Shown: one piece after another, positions 1 to 6,576 of the stretch
How the letters are laid out: every line of letters starts with the position of its first letter
Position numbering within the stretch: position 1 is the first letter of the stretch
DNA from: Anaerolinea sp.
Lineage (GTDB): Bacteria; Chloroflexota; Anaerolineae; Anaerolineales; Anaerolineaceae
Assembly: GCA_013824385.1 (NCBI GenBank)
Contig: PNNU01000064.1
Location: 1 to 11,408 of the forward strand
Direction of reading: 5' to 3'
Length of the DNA: 11,408 nucleotides
The notes under the pieces: model-generated
Databases searched by the model: none
The model's input: only the letters and a program-made list of their open reading frames with translations
What the model was told of the DNA's origin: nothing
Position numbers and translations under genes: made by a program

Positions 1-561
1 GGCGAAGCCACAGGTAATGCATTCCATGAGTTGGATGCCGCTTTAAAGTTACGTGGTGGTTGCCTTGACTATGAGAAAAATGTCGTTATGGCTGATAACA
101 GCATCATTCTGCAGACCTCACAAGAAGCAGCAGATCTTCGGCTGAAACACACGGATAATGCAGCAGACGAAATTGCTGCGGCAGTTACAAATTACACACA
201 TTCTGATTTGTCAGTTCAAAAAAGTACTTCTTTGGCAATTATGGGCAAAGTCAACAAATTTGCAGTCGTGCATTATTACAAAGCAGAAAATAGACAGGTA
301 AACAAGGAATTGTGCACTCAATGTGGAATGTGTATTAATCTTTGTCCAGTAAGGAATATTTCGATGGAAGAAGGAAAAGTGAAGATTGGAGATCAATGTC
401 AATGGTGCTTTGCCTGCATAAATTGGTGCCCGAAAATGGCAATTAAATTCGGTCGAATAGACCCATCAAGGAGTCACCAGTACCGCTGTCCAGGGATTAA
501 AGCAAGCGATATCATACACACGACAAACACAAGTTTTCCCAATAAGCAGCGTACTGGGTGA
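1..561 (+). CDS. EFR1-family flavodoxin/ferredoxin protein, C-terminal part (5' partial)
   Basis: The reading frame is open from base 1 to a TGA at 559-561 (186 residues), so the start is outside the window; the TTG at 31 is not a believable start. The first ~35 residues (GEATGNAFHEL..., then a glycine-rich turn and NVVMADNSI) resemble the end of a flavodoxin-like domain. After a helical stretch come two 4Fe-4S motifs of the form C-x2-C-x2-C-x3-C-P, at 313-348 (CTQCGMCINLCP) and 397-432 (CQWCFACINWCP). The tail RCPGIKASDI resembles the 'HP-x-I/V' end of EFR1 proteins. EFR1 members combine an FMN-binding flavodoxin fold with a bacterial-type two-cluster ferredoxin and are presumed cytoplasmic electron carriers; their partner is generally unknown. 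Family length is about 260 residues, so roughly 70-80 are missing. It faces the ABC operon convergently. I see no terminator directly behind it. Confidence 0.85.
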   Translation, partial: GEATGNAFHELDAALKLRGGCLDYEKNVVMADNSIILQTSQEAADLRLKHTDNAADEIAAAVTNYTHSDLSVQKSTSLAIMGKVNKFAVVHYYKAENRQVNKELCTQCGMCINLCPVRNISMEEGKVKIGDQCQWCFACINWCPKMAIKFGRIDPSRSHQYRCPGIKASDIIHTTNTSFPNKQRTG

Positions 562-713
562 AACTTATATTAGTGGTATTCATTCAATGATGGGTTTGAT
601 CGCACTAAAGATGCAAATGTCCGCATGGTAGGCGAATAAGAGCCGGTTGGACAGGTTGATGTATGATGTGGATAAAGGGATACGTGGACGAGAGGAATAA
701 TGGATGAATTAAA

Positions 714-859
714 GGTGGGTTCATTCCCACTCGCTCGAAAAAACATGAGCTCGTCCTCAAAGAACAAGGGACTTATGGGGCGCAAAGATCGGGGAACCCA
801 CCCTTGCACCTATTAGTTGGTAAAGAAATAGGTGGGTTCGACGACCGAACCCACCCTTG
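714..859. repeat. Cluster of four GGTGGGTTC / GAACCCACC words in alternating orientation
   Basis: GGTGGGTTC occurs at 714-722 and 831-839, and its reverse complement GAACCCACC at 794-802 and 847-855. The two reverse-complement copies extend to a perfect 13-bp direct repeat, GAACCCACCCTTG (794-806 and 847-859). The words alternate in orientation, so the third can pair with either the second (28-nt loop) or the fourth (5-nt loop). The tight 831-855 pair is the best terminator candidate. The rest may be relics of a duplicated hairpin or a small dispersed repeat. Confidence 0.75.
822..855 (-). terminator. Probable intrinsic terminator of the ABC importer operon
   Basis: On the minus strand, about 20 nt after the last permease stop codon, there is a perfect 10-bp GC-rich stem (GGTGGGTTCG / CGAACCCACC, 846-855 with 831-840) with a 5-nt loop. 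It is followed by the T-rich run TATTTCTTT. The T tract is interrupted, so termination may be incomplete. On the plus strand no T run follows, so it should act on the minus-strand transcript only. Confidence 0.6.
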
Positions 860-874
860 TGCGAAAAAATGATG

Positions 875-1816
875 TTAAAGCGAACGTCTTTCTCTATCGT
901 AGTTTTGACCCAAGAAACCAGGCACTTTGGCTTTACCAAAGGTAAAGATCATGACGATGATGGTGGCGATGTAAGGCAGCATGATCAGGAACTGGTAGGG
1001 GAAGATTCCTCCACCCACTTGCATGCGGAAAGACAAAACCTCGACGCCGGCAAAGAAGAGTGAACCGAACAATATCGGAAGAGGGCTCCAGCCGCCAAAG
1101 AAGGTTAAGGCAATCGCAATCCAGCCGCGGCCTTTGACCATCAAATCAGTAAATGTGCCAGTGTAAACCATAGGTAGATAAGCGCCAGCCAAACCAATCA
1201 ACATACCACCGATAATGCTGGTCAGGTAGCGATATTGGTTTACACTGATGCCCAGACTATCGGCAGTTTTTGGATTCTCGCCCACAGAGCGCAGGCGCAA
1301 GCCAAGATTGGTACGGAAGAGGACATACCACAAGACCACTGAAAGGATTACTGATATATAGACCAAAATATTCTGGTTGAAAAGAATTGGTCCAATAAAA
1401 GGAATTTTGCTTAACAACGGAATGGAAATGTCAGGTAGAGTTGGAATGAGCGGCGGGGTGAGTGTAACACCCAAGGCTAATTTTGGAAGCAAAGATGAAA
1501 GCCCCAAGCCCATGAAGAACAAAGCCAGACCAACCACGAATTGGTCCATTTTTAATGTGGTTGTGAAGTACGCCAGGATCAAGCCAAATAATCCGCCGAC
1601 CAACATGGCGCACACAGCGCCAAAAAACACACTGCCACTCAAATATCCAACCAGGAATCCAACAGAAGCGCCGGTAAGCATAATACCTTCCTGCGCAACG
1701 TTAAACACACCTGTACGTCCACCTAGCATGGTTCCCTGGCCTGCAAGAACAAAGGGCACCATAGACAAAAAGGTGAGTTTTAGAAAATCGGTTAAGAAGA
1801 CTTCAATACCACTCAT
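875..1816 (-). CDS. ABC importer permease, second subunit (BPD_transp_2 type, NupQ/YufQ-like)
   Basis: This 313-residue inner-membrane protein is mostly hydrophobic and belongs to the permease family used by BMP-dependent nucleoside importers and related sugar importers (PF02653). Visible family marks are GRTGVFNVAQEGIML near residues 33-47, and a cytoplasmic coupling-loop region reading VGENPKTADSLGISVNQYRYL followed by a glycine-rich membrane segment (IIGGMLIGLAGAY). It would form the translocation channel together with the preceding permease. The ATG start overlaps the stop of the upstream permease in an ATGA arrangement (1813-1816), which implies translational coupling and fixes the start. 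It is the last gene of the operon, with a terminator hairpin just beyond. The substrate is inferred from the operon type as a nucleoside; the permease sequence alone does not show it. Confidence 0.9.
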   Translation of the reverse strand: MSGIEVFLTDFLKLTFLSMVPFVLAGQGTMLGGRTGVFNVAQEGIMLTGASVGFLVGYLSGSVFFGAVCAMLVGGLFGLILAYFTTTLKMDQFVVGLALFFMGLGLSSLLPKLALGVTLTPPLIPTLPDISIPLLSKIPFIGPILFNQNILVYISVILSVVLWYVLFRTNLGLRLRSVGENPKTADSLGISVNQYRYLTSIIGGMLIGLAGAYLPMVYTGTFTDLMVKGRGWIAIALTFFGGWSPLPILFGSLFFAGVEVLSFRMQVGGGIFPYQFLIMLPYIATIIVMIFTFGKAKVPGFLGQNYDRERRSL

Positions 1817-2826
1817 TTTTGACGCCTCCTAATGAGATCAGACAAAAGAATAAAGATAAGGATCAACGCTTCCATGATCAGCACAACCTGCACAGGAATC
1901 AGCAATGTGCGCTGCATGGCGCTGGCTCCAACTTCAAGAATGGCAATAAAGAAAGCCACGAAAGGAACAGCCTGGTTTTTGCCGCGTGCAATTAATCCAA
2001 TGATTAATCCAAGCGTTGGGAAGTTGGAATGCAACCCTTCAATCAGACGATGATGTGTGCCAGATACTTCAATGGCGCCTGACAGACCCGCCAAAGAGGC
2101 ACCGATAACCATCGAAAAAAGAAACATCTGGCGGATGTTGATGCCATGTACCTTGGATGCACGTGGATTGGCGCCAGTGACAACAAGCTCATAACCCGCT
2201 GTTGTCTTGTTAGTATAAAGATAAACCAAAACGGTGGCAACGAGAGCCAATAACACGCCGATGTTTAATGGGGGTTGTTGGATAAGCATGGGTAAAAAGC
2301 CATTTTCACCGATAGCTATTGTTGTAGGATGACCAGCAGCAGGATCACGCCAAGGACCTGTTGCAACAAAATCGATCAGCGCAAAAGATACGAAGTTGAG
2401 CAAGACTGTGGTTAGAATTTCATTGATGTTGAATTGAAACAACAGCCATGCAGAAATCAAACCCCACAAAGCACCTGCTACCATTCCTGCCAGGATGATT
2501 AGTGGAATCAAAAGAGCGGGAGGGAGATCTGTAAATATAATACCCACCGCAGCAGCGCCGATGCCGCCCACGATCATTTGACCTTCAGCACCGATGTTAA
2601 ACTTGCCCGACGAAAGCGGGACTGTAAAGGCAAGAGCGAGAAGGGTAAGCGGAACCCATTTGATCAGTGTTTGAATGAAACCATTAGGCGTTCGAAAAGA
2701 AGTTGAGAAAATTGTCTCATAAGCTTTAATGGGATTAAATCCGAGGGCTGCAATGAAGATGCCTGCTGCAAGAAATGCTGCAAGGATAGCAAGGAAATAG
2801 GGAAGGTATTTCTTTATCTGTGTCAT
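1813..2826 (-). CDS. ABC importer permease, first subunit (BPD_transp_2 type, NupP/YufP-like)
   Basis: I place the start at the ATG at 2824-2826, giving 337 residues. It follows a GGAAAG ribosome-binding sequence and lies one base after the ATPase stop codon (TAA-C-ATG). An in-frame TTG 13 codons upstream lies inside the ATPase gene and would add the charged, soluble stretch MNKQAKKPGKESN, so I reject it. The protein begins with a membrane segment (about residues 8-28) and has the family motif FNIGAEGQ at 76-83, the counterpart of FNVAQEG in the second permease. Near the C-terminal third is the coupling region GANPRASKVHGINIRQMFLF followed by GASLAGLSGAIEVSG. Length and order fit the larger permease of nucleoside importers of the NupNOPQ type. 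It should pair with the second permease as a heterodimer in the inner membrane. Confidence 0.9.
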   Translation of the reverse strand: MTQIKKYLPYFLAILAAFLAAGIFIAALGFNPIKAYETIFSTSFRTPNGFIQTLIKWVPLTLLALAFTVPLSSGKFNIGAEGQMIVGGIGAAAVGIIFTDLPPALLIPLIILAGMVAGALWGLISAWLLFQFNINEILTTVLLNFVSFALIDFVATGPWRDPAAGHPTTIAIGENGFLPMLIQQPPLNIGVLLALVATVLVYLYTNKTTAGYELVVTGANPRASKVHGINIRQMFLFSMVIGASLAGLSGAIEVSGTHHRLIEGLHSNFPTLGLIIGLIARGKNQAVPFVAFFIAILEVGASAMQRTLLIPVQVVLIMEALILIFILLSDLIRRRQK

Positions 2827-2827
2827 G

Positions 2828-4393
2828 TTACTTTCCTTTCCCGGTTTCTTCGCTTGTTTGTTCAAAGCCGCTCATCAACCGTCCGATTTCATATTTTTCA
2901 AATTTTTCACGAGTTAGTATCCCAACAATTTTTCCGCGGTACATCACGGCAATCCGGTCGCAAATCAGAATAAGCTCATCAAGATCCTCAGAGATTACCA
3001 GAGATGCCATTCCAGATGAAGAGTGGTCTTTAATCTTTTTATACACGAAATCCATAGATGGGATATCAAGTCCGCGAGTTAGATTATGGGCGATCAGCAG
3101 CTTTGAGTTTTGTGAAAAAGCGCGGGCAATCATAACGCGTTGAATATTGCCACCAGAAAGGTTGCCACCAATTTCATCAGGTCCTGTAGTTTTTATACTA
3201 TATTCGGCAATCATCTCTTTGGAGCTGTTCTTTACATTCTTCCAGTTTATGATTCCATTTTTACTGTATGGTTCCAAATGATGGTAACCAAGAATGAGAT
3301 TGTAGGCTACGCTAACCTTGTTTAAAAATCCATCTGCGAGACGATCTTCAGGAATATAGACAAAACCGCGTTTAATGCGTTCTTTGGTATTTATCCTGGT
3401 GATATCCTCATCACCAAGAAAAAGATTACCGCTTGTAGTCGGTTGAATGCCCATGATCGCTTCGGCTAAATCGCGTTGGCCGTTGCCCGCAACACCAGCA
3501 ACGCCAAAAACTTCGCCTTGATGGATTGAAAATTCTATGTTGGTGATTGATTGTGATTTATCAGGATTAACCCGGTTTATTCCCTTGACATTCAATACCA
3601 GCGGTTTGCTTGTCTTTATTTCACGGGTTTGTTCCTGGGCGAAAATAATACTTTTCTCCAAATCCATCCCTTCGCCAACCATGGCACGCACCAACATGTC
3701 ATCACTGGCTTCTCTGCGGGTCAAACTAATGACGTTCTTACCTTCACGCAATACTGAAATGCGGTCACAAACCGATAGAACTTCGCGTAATTTGTGAGTA
3801 ATAAAGACAATACTTAAGCCTTCATTAACCATTATTTTTAATGTTTGAAAAAGGGAATCCACTTCTTGAGGGATCAGATTGGTGGTTGGTTCGTCAAGAA
3901 TTAGTACTTTTACACCACGATAAAGTGCTTTTAAGATTTCAACTTTCTGGCGGGTACCCATTGGCAACGTTTCAATCCGTGCAGAAAGATCGATTTCGAG
4001 ACCGAATTGTTTGCAAAGTTTCTGAACAATGGCTTCTTCTTCGGCATAATTTGCCGTGAATGGCCGGGAGACTTTGGAACCAAGAACAATGTTTTCAATA
4101 ACCGTATAGTTGTTAATCTGAAGGAAATGTTGATGAACCATACCGATCCCTTTTTGAAGGGCATCGCGTGGTGAGGAAATGGTAACGGGTTGTCCATTTA
4201 ATAAGACTTTTCCGGAATCCATTTTATAGAGACCGAAAAGAGTATTCATCAAAGTTGTTTTACCAGCGCCATTACCACCTAACAAACCTAGGATTTCATT
4301 ATGCTTGAGCTCGAAATCCACATTGTTCAGGGCGACAACCTTGTCAAAGGTTTTATTGACGCCATGCATTTGTAAAATTGGAGATTGGTCCAT
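2828..4393 (-). CDS. ABC importer double ATP-binding protein (NupO/YufO-like)
   Basis: This 521-residue cytoplasmic ATPase has two fused nucleotide-binding domains. Domain 1 has Walker A GGNGAGKTT (39-47; usually GENGAGKST), a Q-loop glutamine at 88, a signature-like LPMGTRQ (143-149), Walker B LILDEP (164-169) and an ITHKL H-loop. Domain 2 (from about residue 268) has a degenerate Walker A, GVAGNGQRD (300-308), with no lysine. It keeps a canonical LSGGNIQRV signature (412-420), and its Walker B reads LLIAHNLTRGLD (432-443), with His-Asn where Asp-Glu is expected. Such asymmetry is typical of BMP-dependent nucleoside importers, where one composite ATP site is catalytically weak; the His-Asn pair differs from the Ser-Gln or Ala-Gln I would expect. 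The ATG at 4391-4393 follows AGGATGG at short spacing. It is followed by the first permease after 1 nt. Confidence 0.93.
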   Translation of the reverse strand: MDQSPILQMHGVNKTFDKVVALNNVDFELKHNEILGLLGGNGAGKTTLMNTLFGLYKMDSGKVLLNGQPVTISSPRDALQKGIGMVHQHFLQINNYTVIENIVLGSKVSRPFTANYAEEEAIVQKLCKQFGLEIDLSARIETLPMGTRQKVEILKALYRGVKVLILDEPTTNLIPQEVDSLFQTLKIMVNEGLSIVFITHKLREVLSVCDRISVLREGKNVISLTRREASDDMLVRAMVGEGMDLEKSIIFAQEQTREIKTSKPLVLNVKGINRVNPDKSQSITNIEFSIHQGEVFGVAGVAGNGQRDLAEAIMGIQPTTSGNLFLGDEDITRINTKERIKRGFVYIPEDRLADGFLNKVSVAYNLILGYHHLEPYSKNGIINWKNVKNSSKEMIAEYSIKTTGPDEIGGNLSGGNIQRVMIARAFSQNSKLLIAHNLTRGLDIPSMDFVYKKIKDHSSSGMASLVISEDLDELILICDRIAVMYRGKIVGILTREKFEKYEIGRLMSGFEQTSEETGKGK

Positions 4394-4422
4394 TGATCCA
4401 TCCTATAAACTGGATTTGGAAA

Positions 4423-4471
4423 ACTTCCGAGGGAAGGATGAGAATATTCCTTTTCCCTTCACCCCGGAAGT
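4423..4471 (-). promoter_or_regulatory. Long hairpin between the lipoprotein and ATPase genes (attenuator or processing site)
   Basis: The 105-nt gap between the lipoprotein stop and the ATPase start contains a perfect 7-bp inverted repeat, ACTTCCG (4423-4429) with CGGAAGT (4465-4471). It encloses a second nested pair, AGGGAA with TTCCCT. On the transcribed (minus) strand only four T residues follow, so it is not a strong terminator. A partial terminator or mRNA-stabilising structure here would leave more lipoprotein transcript than transporter transcript, as in many binding-protein-dependent operons. The function is inferred. Confidence 0.5.
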
Positions 4472-4498
4472 CTCACGCATTTCAAATATTGAACAAAA

Positions 4499-5563
4499 TT
4501 ATTGAGCGATCTCGGTGCTATCTTCTACAACAACGATGGTTCCATCAATGACTTTTTGAACAGTTTCTTCCACCTGGGTTTGAACAGCAGGATCAACATT
4601 CTTTAAGGGAAGTTGAACTTTAACACCTGTGTCAAATCCGAGAGGATAGTAACCACCTGTTTCTCCAGCCTGGATTCGAGAAACGATATCTTGAAGAGGA
4701 CCAGCGAAATCATAAATAACAGAGGTCACATAGTTGGCGGGAGCATAGCTGGTTTTGTCTGTATATTTCACAGTAACAAGAATTTGTTTGTCGGCAACGG
4801 CTTTTGCAGCTTCAAATACACCGTATACACCAAGATTCAGGCTGCTCATAATGACATCAACACCCTGGCCAATTAATGCATCTGCAGTTTGGCGGGCTTT
4901 GGTGGGATCATTGAAATCACCTGTCCATACATAGATGAGTTCAACATCAGATCCAAGATCGGCAAGCGCCTGCTGAATGGCATGGACTTCTTGATATGAG
5001 AAAGGAAGGGCTTGACCACCGAGGTAAGCGATCTTGTTGGTCTTGGTTGCAAGCGCAGCGGCAGTACCGATACCGTAGTAACCAATCTGGAAATTGCGAT
5101 CAATAAACCAGAGGTTGGCAGGGGGTTCTGTAACGGCGGCATCACCTTCGGCGATAAAGATCACATCGGGGAAGGCTTTGGCTAATTCAACAGTCTGATT
5201 GACGAATTGTCCACCGTGCGTCCAGATGATGTTGTAGCCCAGGTCGATATATTCACGCATGACACGATCAACATCAGGAACAGCGACACTTTCGGAGTAC
5301 GTGGATTCAATGCCCGAAGATTTGGTCACTTCACTTACACCGATATACGCCAGGGTGTTGTAATCTGCATCAGTTATGACACCCGGGAAAATGGCTGCCA
5401 GTTTATATTCTTTGGCAGGAGCTTCTGTAGCGGCGGCAACAGGAGCTTCCGTTGCAGCAGCAGGGGCGGCTTCTGTTGCAACCGGAGTTGCTTGTTGACA
5501 CGCAGTAAGCGCCATTGTGAGAACAAGCAGGACAGAAATCAGAACAAGTATCTTTTTATTCAT
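4499..5563 (-). CDS. BMP-family substrate-binding lipoprotein (nucleoside importer, PnrA/BmpA/NupN-like)
   Basis: The start is the ATG at 5561-5563, 7 nt after GAGGAG, giving 354 residues; an in-frame TTG five codons earlier includes the ribosome-binding site itself and is rejected. The protein has a lipoprotein signal peptide with positive MNKK, a hydrophobic core and the lipobox LTAC, making Cys22 the predicted lipidated residue. Residues ~23-53 form a low-complexity linker with three TEA(A)P units. The mature domain starts around KLAAIFPG and shows family features such as ITDADYNTLAYIGVSE, a 'GYNIIWTHGG' strand-loop and FIAEGD. It should be membrane-anchored and hand a nucleoside (or a related small molecule) to the permeases. 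It is the first gene of a four-gene operon and probably the most strongly expressed. Ligand identity cannot be read from the sequence. Confidence 0.92.
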   Translation of the reverse strand: MNKKILVLISVLLVLTMALTACQQATPVATEAAPAAATEAPVAAATEAPAKEYKLAAIFPGVITDADYNTLAYIGVSEVTKSSGIESTYSESVAVPDVDRVMREYIDLGYNIIWTHGGQFVNQTVELAKAFPDVIFIAEGDAAVTEPPANLWFIDRNFQIGYYGIGTAAALATKTNKIAYLGGQALPFSYQEVHAIQQALADLGSDVELIYVWTGDFNDPTKARQTADALIGQGVDVIMSSLNLGVYGVFEAAKAVADKQILVTVKYTDKTSYAPANYVTSVIYDFAGPLQDIVSRIQAGETGGYYPLGFDTGVKVQLPLKNVDPAVQTQVEETVQKVIDGTIVVVEDSTEIAQ

Positions 5564-5594
5564 TTTTTGTCTCCTCAATAATAGATTTATGAAA

Positions 5595-5612
5595 ATGTTT
5601 TATAAAAAACAT
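5595..5612. promoter_or_regulatory. 18-bp palindrome in the leader of the importer operon
   Basis: ATGTTTT (5595-5601) and AAAACAT (5606-5612) form a perfect 7-bp inverted repeat around ATAA. It lies between the proposed transcription start and the ribosome-binding site of the lipoprotein gene, a position suited to an operator. In such AT-rich DNA a 7-bp palindrome can also arise by chance. Confidence 0.3.
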
Positions 5613-5631
5613 ATTTCACTTCGTCTCTTTC

Positions 5632-5659
5632 ATAATATCGAATATTCCAAAATTTACAA
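5632..5659 (-). promoter_or_regulatory. Candidate sigma-70-type promoter of the importer operon
   Basis: On the minus strand TTGTAA (5654-5659) and TATTAT (5632-5637) are separated by 16 nt. They match the TTGACA and TATAAT consensus at 4/6 and 5/6 positions. Transcription would start near 5625, leaving a leader of about 60 nt before the lipoprotein ATG. The region is AT-rich, so similar matches are easy to find. Confidence 0.35.
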
Positions 5660-5880
5660 TTATGAAGATTGTTACTATTCTAATAATATTATTTGTTATT
5701 TATTATTACCTAAAGGGGTACAAAATTTTCGCTATTACCATAGTGAGGGGATAATATTGAATTTATTCCGGATATTAAATACGATCAGGTGAGTACGGAA
5801 AGAGGGTATTTTAGGACATTTAATACACCAATAATCTTTGATATCTACCTAAAAGGAATTATAACCACTGATTCTTGTAA

Positions 5881-5886
5881 TATAAT
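5881..5886 (+). promoter_or_regulatory. Candidate -10 box (TATAAT) of the hypothetical gene
   Basis: A perfect TATAAT lies 24 nt before the ATG at 5911. No good -35 element is found at 16-18 nt upstream, and the ATG has no Shine-Dalgarno sequence, so the transcript would have a very short leader. Confidence 0.3.
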
Positions 5887-5910
5887 CAGCCTCGTTGTGC
5901 TTATCTTTGG

Positions 5911-6342
5911 ATGAAAACGAGGAAAATCGGTTTGAGCAGAGTCTACAATCCCGAAAGCGTCGGCAAAGACCGTACGCGCCTATCCAAAAGTATCGTGCTG
6001 GCTTTGCGTGAGTTAATGAAACAAAACGAACCCAATGCCTTAACCAAAGACTTGACCGCCTTCGTAGTGCTAGCTCTGGCTGAAATCAGTGAGAATATCG
6101 ACACCAGTGTTGAAGCCTGGGAGAAACGAGGCTACTGGGTTAAAGCGGACAAGTTCCGGTTGGAGTGGGAGTGGGCAGGAAGCTGCTCCAAGGCGATGAA
6201 GACTGCCTTGATAGCCGAAGACTGGGCGAATGTGGCCATGACTTCAGTGAAGATTGGGCAGAAATTGAACAAGATTATGATCCCTGAGCACCATCGGCTG
6301 GGTACGCCGTGGGTGGGAGCTTGGAAAAAGCTGAATTCTTAA
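5911..6342 (+). CDS. Small hypothetical protein, function unknown
   Basis: The frame encodes 143 residues from the first ATG after an upstream in-frame stop at 5878. No ribosome-binding sequence precedes it, so initiation is weak, leaderless or from a later codon. The protein looks soluble and helical: a basic N-terminus (MKTRKIGLSRVYNPESVGKD), a helix LSKSIVLALRELMKQ, a second helix DLTAFVVLALAEISENID, then a Trp/Glu-rich core (VEAWEKRGYWVKADKF, EWEWAGSC) and a Pro/Trp tail (GTPWVGAWKKL). It resembles, from memory, conserved hypothetical proteins of Anaerolineae with the AWEKRGYW-x-KAD motif, but I know no function. The strict frame, full length and more GC-rich composition than the flanks argue that it is real. 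It is transcribed away from the importer operon. A degenerate repeat begins at its stop codon. Confidence 0.72.
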   Translation: MKTRKIGLSRVYNPESVGKDRTRLSKSIVLALRELMKQNEPNALTKDLTAFVVLALAEISENIDTSVEAWEKRGYWVKADKFRLEWEWAGSCSKAMKTALIAEDWANVAMTSVKIGQKLNKIMIPEHHRLGTPWVGAWKKLNS

Positions 6343-6373
6343 ACCTTTTTTATTAACTACGAACCACACAAAA
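6340..6373 (+). repeat. Degenerate 'AAACCTTTTT..ACCACGAA' repeat, copy 1
   Basis: Starting at the stop codon of the hypothetical gene, the sequence reads TAAACCTTTTTTATTAACTACGAACCACACAAAAG in outline. It matches the pattern of two further copies (6413-6489 and 7021-7060): AAACCTTTTT, then (AA)CCACGAA, then an ACAC(G)AAA-like run. Such ACCACGAA/ACACGAA sequences occur in intergenic regions of several environmental bacteria. Confidence 0.45.
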
Positions 6374-6412
6374 GATAATAATAATGTAAAAAAAACCAAA
6401 AAAAGTCAAATC

Positions 6413-6489
6413 ATAAACCTTTTTACCACGACCCCTCTCACTTCGTTCGGGGGCGCGAAAATCGCGAAAACACAATAAACACGAAAATT
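6413..6489 (+). repeat. Degenerate 'AAACCTTTTTACCACGA' repeat, copy 2, with internal hairpins
   Basis: TAAACCTTTTTACCACGA (6413-6430) is followed by a GC-rich block, CCCC...GGGG (6432-6453), and a perfect CGCGA-AAA-TCGCG hairpin (6454-6466). The repeat-like tail ACACAATAAACACGAAAATTA then continues. The GC-rich block looks inserted within the repeat. No coding frame is evident between 6343 and 6576. Confidence 0.45.
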
Positions 6490-6576
6490 AAATTCAATAA
6501 AACCAAAAAACCATCTATCAAAAAGTGATTTTCCATCACAGTATTTGAAAATTAGGGAAGACTATAAGGATTTATT

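Larger units (their letters stand above)
562..874. other. Convergent intergenic region with no supported gene
   Basis: These 313 bases separate the EFR1 gene from the end of the ABC operon. No frame gives a protein I recognise. The right half (714-859) holds an inverted/direct repeat cluster and a terminator hairpin. The left half (562-700) shows no clear signal. A 38-codon frame at 700-816 starts after a GAGGAAT sequence, but it runs through the repeats and is probably not a gene. Confidence 0.6.
5564..5910. other. AT-rich divergent promoter region
   Basis: These 347 bases separate the minus-strand importer operon from the plus-strand hypothetical gene. They are very AT-rich and hold no convincing coding frame. 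A plus-strand frame through 5517-5792 starts inside the lipoprotein gene and reads as low-complexity Tyr/Asn/Ile-rich sequence, so I treat it as noise. Candidate promoters for both directions and one short palindrome are listed separately. Confidence 0.6.

Noticed and set aside
31..33. TTG at 31 as the start of the EFR1 gene
   Set aside because: The frame is open to base 1 and the upstream residues (GEATGNAFHE) fit the end of the flavodoxin-like domain, so the gene is simply cut by the window edge.
570..660. Possible protein remnant in the plus frame reading FNDGFDRTKDANVRMVGE before a stop
   Set aside because: The stretch looks protein-like but is short, has a stop on both sides, and matches no family I can name, so I cannot support a pseudogene call.
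700..816. Small 38-codon plus-strand frame preceded by GAGGAAT
   Set aside because: It runs through the GGTGGGTTC repeat cluster, has no recognisable protein character, and its Ser/Lys/Arg-rich sequence looks like translated repeat.
5517..5792. 91-residue plus-strand frame overlapping the lipoprotein start
   Set aside because: It begins antisense to the signal peptide and continues through AT-rich promoter DNA as low-complexity Tyr/Asn/Ile sequence.
6432..6466. GC-rich hairpins as an intrinsic terminator of the hypothetical gene
   Set aside because: They lie about 90 nt past the stop codon and are followed by A-rich, not T-rich, sequence on the plus strand.
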